Positions 60,191-64,000 of a stretch of DNA of 64,000 bases are shown here, in pieces (the stretch's first letter is position 1; every line of letters starts with the position of its first letter). This stretch comes from Kiloniella litopenaei. GTDB taxonomy: Bacteria > Pseudomonadota > Alphaproteobacteria > Kiloniellales > Kiloniellaceae. The notes beneath the pieces were generated by a model that was not told where the DNA came from, made no database searches, and worked only from the letters and a program-made list of their open reading frames with translations. Made by a program: the position numbers and the translations under genes. The stretch covers positions 1 through 64,000 of the forward strand of contig NZ_LANI01000017.1 in assembly GCF_000982415.1 (NCBI RefSeq), given 5' to 3'.

Positions 60191-61165
60191 TTAGAAGGTG
60201 GCGTTTTGCCTATAGGACGAGGGTGAGGAGCCATATTTATCCTGAAAGGCTTTGGAGAAGTGTGCAGAGCTGGAAAAGCCTGTCGCCAGTGCAATCTCTG
60301 TTAATGACAGCACAGTATGTTGAATAAGATTATAGGCCTTTTCCAATCGTAAACTTCGATAGACAGACATGGTGCTTTGTCCGATTTTGTCGATAAAGAT
60401 CCTGTTTAATTGGCGCGGACTAATAGAGGATAACAAGGCGAGTTGTTTTAAGCTCAAAGGATCTGCGATATGGTTTTCCATAGTTTCCAGTGTTTGAATA
60501 ATAGAGGGATGATGGGTGCCATATCGCTCTACCATTCCAGATCTCTGGGGGTCACCTGGCGGTCTTACATCTGTATGAATAAACCAGTCACTGACTCTTC
60601 TGGCAAATTCCGGTCCATGAATTTCGCTTTGTAATACATGCATCATATCCAGGGGGGCAACGCCGCCTGCACAGGTGATGCGATCTCTATCCATGATGTA
60701 GAGGCTTCGTTCAAGCAACAGTGTAGGTGTGTTTTCCGACAGTGCCGCGGCATGTTCCCAGTGTACCGTCATTCGATATCCTTTCATAACGCCCGCATTG
60801 GCAAGGATAACCGGGCCGCCTGAAACGCCCCCCAATCTGACCCCATGACGTGCTTTGTTCCGTAACCACTGAAATGTTTGCTGATCATCAAAGCTGGATG
60901 GATCTCCCCCGGCGACAACGAGGATAAGGTCATAATCTTTGTTTTCAGAGATTGTGGTATTGGCGCTGATTGCAGCGCCGCTTGAACTTATAATTTCGTA
61001 TTCATTTCCTACAGCAATATGGTCAATTTGATAAAGAGTTGTTTTCGCAAGAAAATTACCAGCACGTAATGGTTCGATAACTGATGAGTAGGACATCAGG
61101 GCAAAACCATCAATTAGTAAAATACCTATTTTATAAGTTTGATCAGGTGATGAATGATTGTCCAT
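60191..61165 (-). CDS. GlxA-family AraC regulator, SouR-like by position
   Basis: A 324-residue DJ-1/PfpI plus AraC protein. The sensor part has 'IGILLIDGFALMSYSSVIEP' and 'GVSGGPVILANAGVMKGY', and the HTH part 'LALLSSISPRQLNRIF' and 'LTEIALATGFSSSAHFSKAF'. The longest frame begins at a TTG (61201), and ATG 61165 gives the usual short N-terminus. It is divergent from soxB with 87 bp between starts. In Pseudomonas the related SouR activates sarcosine oxidase genes, so that role is inferred here. Confidence 0.9.
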   Translation of the reverse strand: MDNHSSPDQTYKIGILLIDGFALMSYSSVIEPLRAGNFLAKTTLYQIDHIAVGNEYEIISSSGAAISANTTISENKDYDLILVVAGGDPSSFDDQQTFQWLRNKARHGVRLGGVSGGPVILANAGVMKGYRMTVHWEHAAALSENTPTLLLERSLYIMDRDRITCAGGVAPLDMMHVLQSEIHGPEFARRVSDWFIHTDVRPPGDPQRSGMVERYGTHHPSIIQTLETMENHIADPLSLKQLALLSSISPRQLNRIFIDKIGQSTMSVYRSLRLEKAYNLIQHTVLSLTEIALATGFSSSAHFSKAFQDKYGSSPSSYRQNATF

Positions 61166-61252
61166 TATTTGTAATAAAGCGTCCTTTTTTTGAAATCTCA
61201 ATCTTTATATCACTGTTCTAGTAATAAAAGGCAATAGATTTGAGAATGTGTG

Positions 61253-62518
61253 ATGGAACACCGAGGCTTAAAATATTCTGGCTTTAAGGTCATAAAGGAA
61301 GCACTGACGGGACATAAAGGCTGGAAACCTGTCTGGCGAACCCCGAAACCAAGGGAAGAGTACGATGTTGTCATCGTCGGTGGCGGTGGACACGGCTTGG
61401 CAACCGCCTATTACCTTGCGAAAGAATTTGGCATTACGAACGTTGCTGTCCTTGAAAAAGGGTGGATTGGTTCTGGAAATGTCGGGCGGAATACAACGAT
61501 TGTACGTTCCAATTACCTTTTGCCGGGGAACGAGCCTTTCTACGAGTTTTCCATGAAGCTTTGGGAAAACCTTGAACAGGATTTCAATTACAACGCCATG
61601 GTGTCTCAGCGTGGTATTTTAAATCTTTTCCATAACGATGCAGGGCGGGATGCCTATGCCCGTCGCGGTAATGCCATGATACTTGCCGGGGCTGATGCCG
61701 TACTGCTGGATCAAGACGGCGTGCGGCAAATGTATCCCTGTCTTGATTTTGAAAACGCGCGTTTTCCGATCAAAGGCGGTCTATTGCAGCCCCGCGGAGG
61801 TACTGTCCGTCATGATGCCGTTGCCTGGGGATATGCCCGTGGTGCAGATAGTCGGGGCGTTGATATCATCCAGAACTGTGAAGTAACAGGCATGGTGATT
61901 GAAAACGGGATCTGTCGTGGTGTTGAAACCAGTCAGGGAACCATCAAAGCCAAGAAAATTGCCGTGTGTGTTGCCGGATCATCCAGCCGTGTCATGTCTA
62001 TGGCCGGGATGCGGTTACCGATTGAAAGCCACGTTTTACAGGCTTTTGTATCTGAAGGTTTAAAACCGATCTTGCCCGGTGTTGTCACCTTTGGGGCTGG
62101 GCATTTTTATGTTTCCCAATCAGACAAAGGCGGCTTGGTTTTTGGCGGTGATATCGATGGATATAACAGTTATGCGCAACGCGGGAATTTGCCGGTTGTT
62201 GAAGATGTCTGCGAAGGGGGGATGGCCCTGATGCCTATGATCGGTCGTGCCCGTTTACTGCGTATGTGGGGTGGTGTCATGGATATGTCCATGGATGGAT
62301 CACCCTTTATCGACAAAACACATATCGATGGCCTCTATTTTAATGGGGGTTGGTGTTACGGTGGCTTTAAGGCAACACCGGCAAGTGGCTGGTGTTATGC
62401 GCATCTTTTGGCAAAAGATAAACCACATCCTGTAGCGACAGAATATCGTTTAGATCGCTTTAAACGAGGGGCGATGATTGATGAAAAGGGCGTCGGTGCC
62501 CAACCGAACTTGCATTAG
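61253..62518 (+). CDS. soxB: Sarcosine oxidase beta subunit
   Basis: A 421-residue SoxB. It opens with the family N-terminus ('LTGHKGWKPVWRTPKP'), then the FAD motif 'VVIVGGGGHGLATAYYL' and 'NVGRNTTIVRSNYLLPGN'. The C-terminal 'GWCYGGFKATPASGWCYAHL' is typical of heterotetrameric SoxB. The subunit carries the sarcosine-oxidising FAD and covalent FMN at the interface with SoxA. ATG 61253 is chosen; a GTG directly before it is possible. The soxD start follows 11 nt after the stop. Confidence 0.94.
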   Translation: MEHRGLKYSGFKVIKEALTGHKGWKPVWRTPKPREEYDVVIVGGGGHGLATAYYLAKEFGITNVAVLEKGWIGSGNVGRNTTIVRSNYLLPGNEPFYEFSMKLWENLEQDFNYNAMVSQRGILNLFHNDAGRDAYARRGNAMILAGADAVLLDQDGVRQMYPCLDFENARFPIKGGLLQPRGGTVRHDAVAWGYARGADSRGVDIIQNCEVTGMVIENGICRGVETSQGTIKAKKIAVCVAGSSSRVMSMAGMRLPIESHVLQAFVSEGLKPILPGVVTFGAGHFYVSQSDKGGLVFGGDIDGYNSYAQRGNLPVVEDVCEGGMALMPMIGRARLLRMWGGVMDMSMDGSPFIDKTHIDGLYFNGGWCYGGFKATPASGWCYAHLLAKDKPHPVATEYRLDRFKRGAMIDEKGVGAQPNLH

Positions 62519-62529
62519 GAGCACAGAAC

Positions 62530-62853
62530 ATGATCATTCATCATCCTCTTCTGGGGCCTCGTGATGCTTCGGAATTTGTATACAAAGGTGATGCATCTCT
62601 TATCAACCGCCCGGACTGGCAAGCTGATAATGCGCCTGAACTCTTTCATGATTATCTTTATCTGCGTGATAATCCCGCCGGGGAACACCAAGAGCTTTGG
62701 TATCATGAACAGGGGGACCGTTCCTGGCTGGTTGTGACCCGAAATACTCTGACCCATGATATTACCAATGTAGAGTTGGCCCGTGATGTCGCGTTTGCCA
62801 AACAGGCGAACAAATCCGGCCGAGTTGAAAAATCAGGCCGGGGTAAAAAATGA
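62530..62853 (+). CDS. soxD: Sarcosine oxidase delta subunit, cysteine-free
   Basis: A 107-residue SoxD with the family segments 'GPRDASEFVYKGDA' and 'WYHEQGDRSWLVVTRNTLTH'. Known SoxD binds zinc through three Cys and one His. Here the first pair of cysteines is replaced by H5 and L8, the last by D63 ('GDRSW' where 'GCRxW' is usual), and H59 is kept. The protein has no cysteine at all. Its stop overlaps the soxA start (ATGA), confirming it as a working part of soxBDA. It may fold without zinc. Confidence 0.9.
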   Translation: MIIHHPLLGPRDASEFVYKGDASLINRPDWQADNAPELFHDYLYLRDNPAGEHQELWYHEQGDRSWLVVTRNTLTHDITNVELARDVAFAKQANKSGRVEKSGRGKK

Positions 62854-64000
62854 GCCAGATAAACAGAATTGATGGCGGGTTGGTTGACCGTACACAAAAA
62901 CTTAACTTTACCTTTGATGGGCAAACACTTGAAGGTTATGCGGGGGATACGCTTGCGTCGGCCCTTTTGGCCAATGGTCATAAAATGGTTGGCCGATCAT
63001 TTAAATACCACCGACCTCGTGGTATTTTCTCTGCGGGTTCGGAAGAACCAAATGCATTGGTACAGCTCCGTTCGGGGGCGTATCAGGAACCCAATACCCG
63101 TGCGACAATTACTGAATTGTTCCATGGATTAGAAGCGACAAGTCAGAACCATCGTGGATCGTTGAAGTATGACTTTATGGCGGTGAATGATCTCTTTTCA
63201 TCATTCTTGTCTGCCGGGTTTTATTATAAAACCTTTATGTGGCCGAAAGCTTTCTGGGAAAAATTTTATGAGCCTGTTATCCGGGCTGCTGCAGGTTTAG
63301 GTCGTTTGTCTGGGGAGGATGACCCGGATATTTATGACAAAGGCTTTTTACATTGTGACGTCCTTGTTGTTGGTGCGGGGCCATCTGGCTTGTCCGCAGC
63401 ATTGTCTGCTGGCCGGGCAGGGGCACGTGTTATTCTAATGGATGAAGATTTTCACATGGGTGGTCGTCTCAATGCGGAAATCTTGTCAGTAGATGGTCAA
63501 AGTGGCCATGAATGGACCAGGCAGGCAATTGCGGAATTGTCAGCGATGGATAATGTCCGCTTGATGACACGTACAACAGCCTATGGTGCATATGATCATG
63601 GTATTATTGGTGCCTTGGAGCGTGCCACGGACCATCTGATCTCTTCTAGTGACAAGCCCAATCTAAAGAAACCAAGGCAGATCCTGTGGCGGGTTTATAC
63701 GGAACGCACCATTTTGTGCGCTGGATCTACAGAGCGTCCAATTGCCTTTGGTAACAATGATCGGCCCGGGATTATGCTTGCCGGGGCTGTTCGGGCTTAT
63801 GTTAATCGTTGGGGGGCGCTTCCGGGCAAAAGAGTAGCTGTCTTTACCAACAATGACGACGGCTGGCGTACTGCAACGGACTTGGCAGAAAAGGGTGTTG
63901 AGATTACAGCCGTCATTGATAGCCGAGATGGGCAACCACCTGTTGATGTACCCAACGGTGCTGCTGTGGTTATGGGGGGGCGCATCGTTGATACCCAAGG
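62850..64000 (+). CDS. soxA: Sarcosine oxidase alpha subunit, truncated by window end
   Basis: The frame starting at the ATG that overlaps the soxD stop stays open to the window edge (383 codons seen; full SoxA has about 1000). The first 90 residues are a ferredoxin-like 2Fe-2S-type fold, as in other SoxA ('LNFTFDGQTLEGYAGDTLAS', 'FKYHRPRGIFSAGSEEPNAL'). An NAD/FAD domain follows with 'DVLVVGAGPSGLSAALSA' and 'TILCAGSTERPIAFGNNDRP'. The folate-binding GcvT part would lie beyond the window. SoxA receives electrons and passes the methyl carbon to tetrahydrofolate. Confidence 0.94.
   Translation, partial: MSQINRIDGGLVDRTQKLNFTFDGQTLEGYAGDTLASALLANGHKMVGRSFKYHRPRGIFSAGSEEPNALVQLRSGAYQEPNTRATITELFHGLEATSQNHRGSLKYDFMAVNDLFSSFLSAGFYYKTFMWPKAFWEKFYEPVIRAAAGLGRLSGEDDPDIYDKGFLHCDVLVVGAGPSGLSAALSAGRAGARVILMDEDFHMGGRLNAEILSVDGQSGHEWTRQAIAELSAMDNVRLMTRTTAYGAYDHGIIGALERATDHLISSSDKPNLKKPRQILWRVYTERTILCAGSTERPIAFGNNDRPGIMLAGAVRAYVNRWGALPGKRVAVFTNNDDGWRTATDLAEKGVEITAVIDSRDGQPPVDVPNGAAVVMGGRIVDTQ

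Noticed and set aside
62869-63132. 87-residue open frame near the start of soxA
   Set aside because: It is an out-of-frame shadow. The soxA frame from ATG 62850 stays open to the window end and matches the family.

Overview
The window looks like chromosome from a Gram-negative, probably marine, alphaproteobacterium of moderate G+C. This rests on outer-membrane receptor, TonB and Tat-dependent genes, a full quaternary/secondary methylamine catabolic region, and GlxA/GbdR-type regulators. A Rhodospirillales/Kiloniellales-like host is plausible, but the genus cannot be fixed from the sequence. No tRNA, rRNA, CRISPR array, insertion sequence or integrase was seen.

Layout. (1) 1-3232: a terminator, an OsmC-YcaO fusion protein and an IclR regulator. 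(2) 3668-9154: a complete oppABCDF oligopeptide importer, divergent from the IclR gene, with a palindrome between them. (3) 9262-10992: a 5-formyltetrahydrofolate cyclo-ligase with an unusual C-terminal extension, and a small protein. (4) 11051-23179: an iron-siderophore island. exbB-exbD-exbD-tonB runs leftward and fecI-fecR-receptor-fhuC-fhuD-fhuB-reductase runs rightward, from a shared intergenic region with two Fur-box-like sites. Together they make a complete route: Fur and FecI/FecR control, TonB-energised outer-membrane uptake, periplasmic binding, inner-membrane import and reductive iron release.

(5) 23410-35896: the least explained part. A small exported protein and a non-lipidated CsgG-like protein are followed by one 3542-residue exported protein. 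The giant has long coiled coils, four internal repeats, a TPR-like part, a hydrophobic stretch, a nucleotidyltransferase-like motif, an HExxH motif and a C-terminal protein-kinase-like domain. This is the best candidate for an undescribed system.

(6) 35982-64000: a methylamine/betaine catabolic region. It has two non-pyrrolysine MttB-family methyltransferases, a dimethylglycine/sarcosine dehydrogenase-like enzyme, two further DAO-family oxidoreductases and soxBDA (soxA cut by the window end). It also has a Dpp-type ABC importer, three GlxA-type AraC regulators, one LysR and one XRE regulator. Accessory enzymes are a 2-oxoglutarate oxygenase, a nitrilase-family amidase, an MmgE/PrpD protein, a membrane desaturase/hydroxylase and a PhnD-like protein without a signal peptide. 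The likely logic is import of one or more N-methylated compounds, removal of methyl groups by MttB proteins and flavin demethylases, and conversion of sarcosine to glycine by SoxBDA. The corrinoid protein and the methyl-tetrahydrofolate transferase that MttB enzymes need are not in the window.

Many start codons were moved inward from the longest reading frame where a Shine-Dalgarno sequence or family alignment favoured it; these choices are given per gene.
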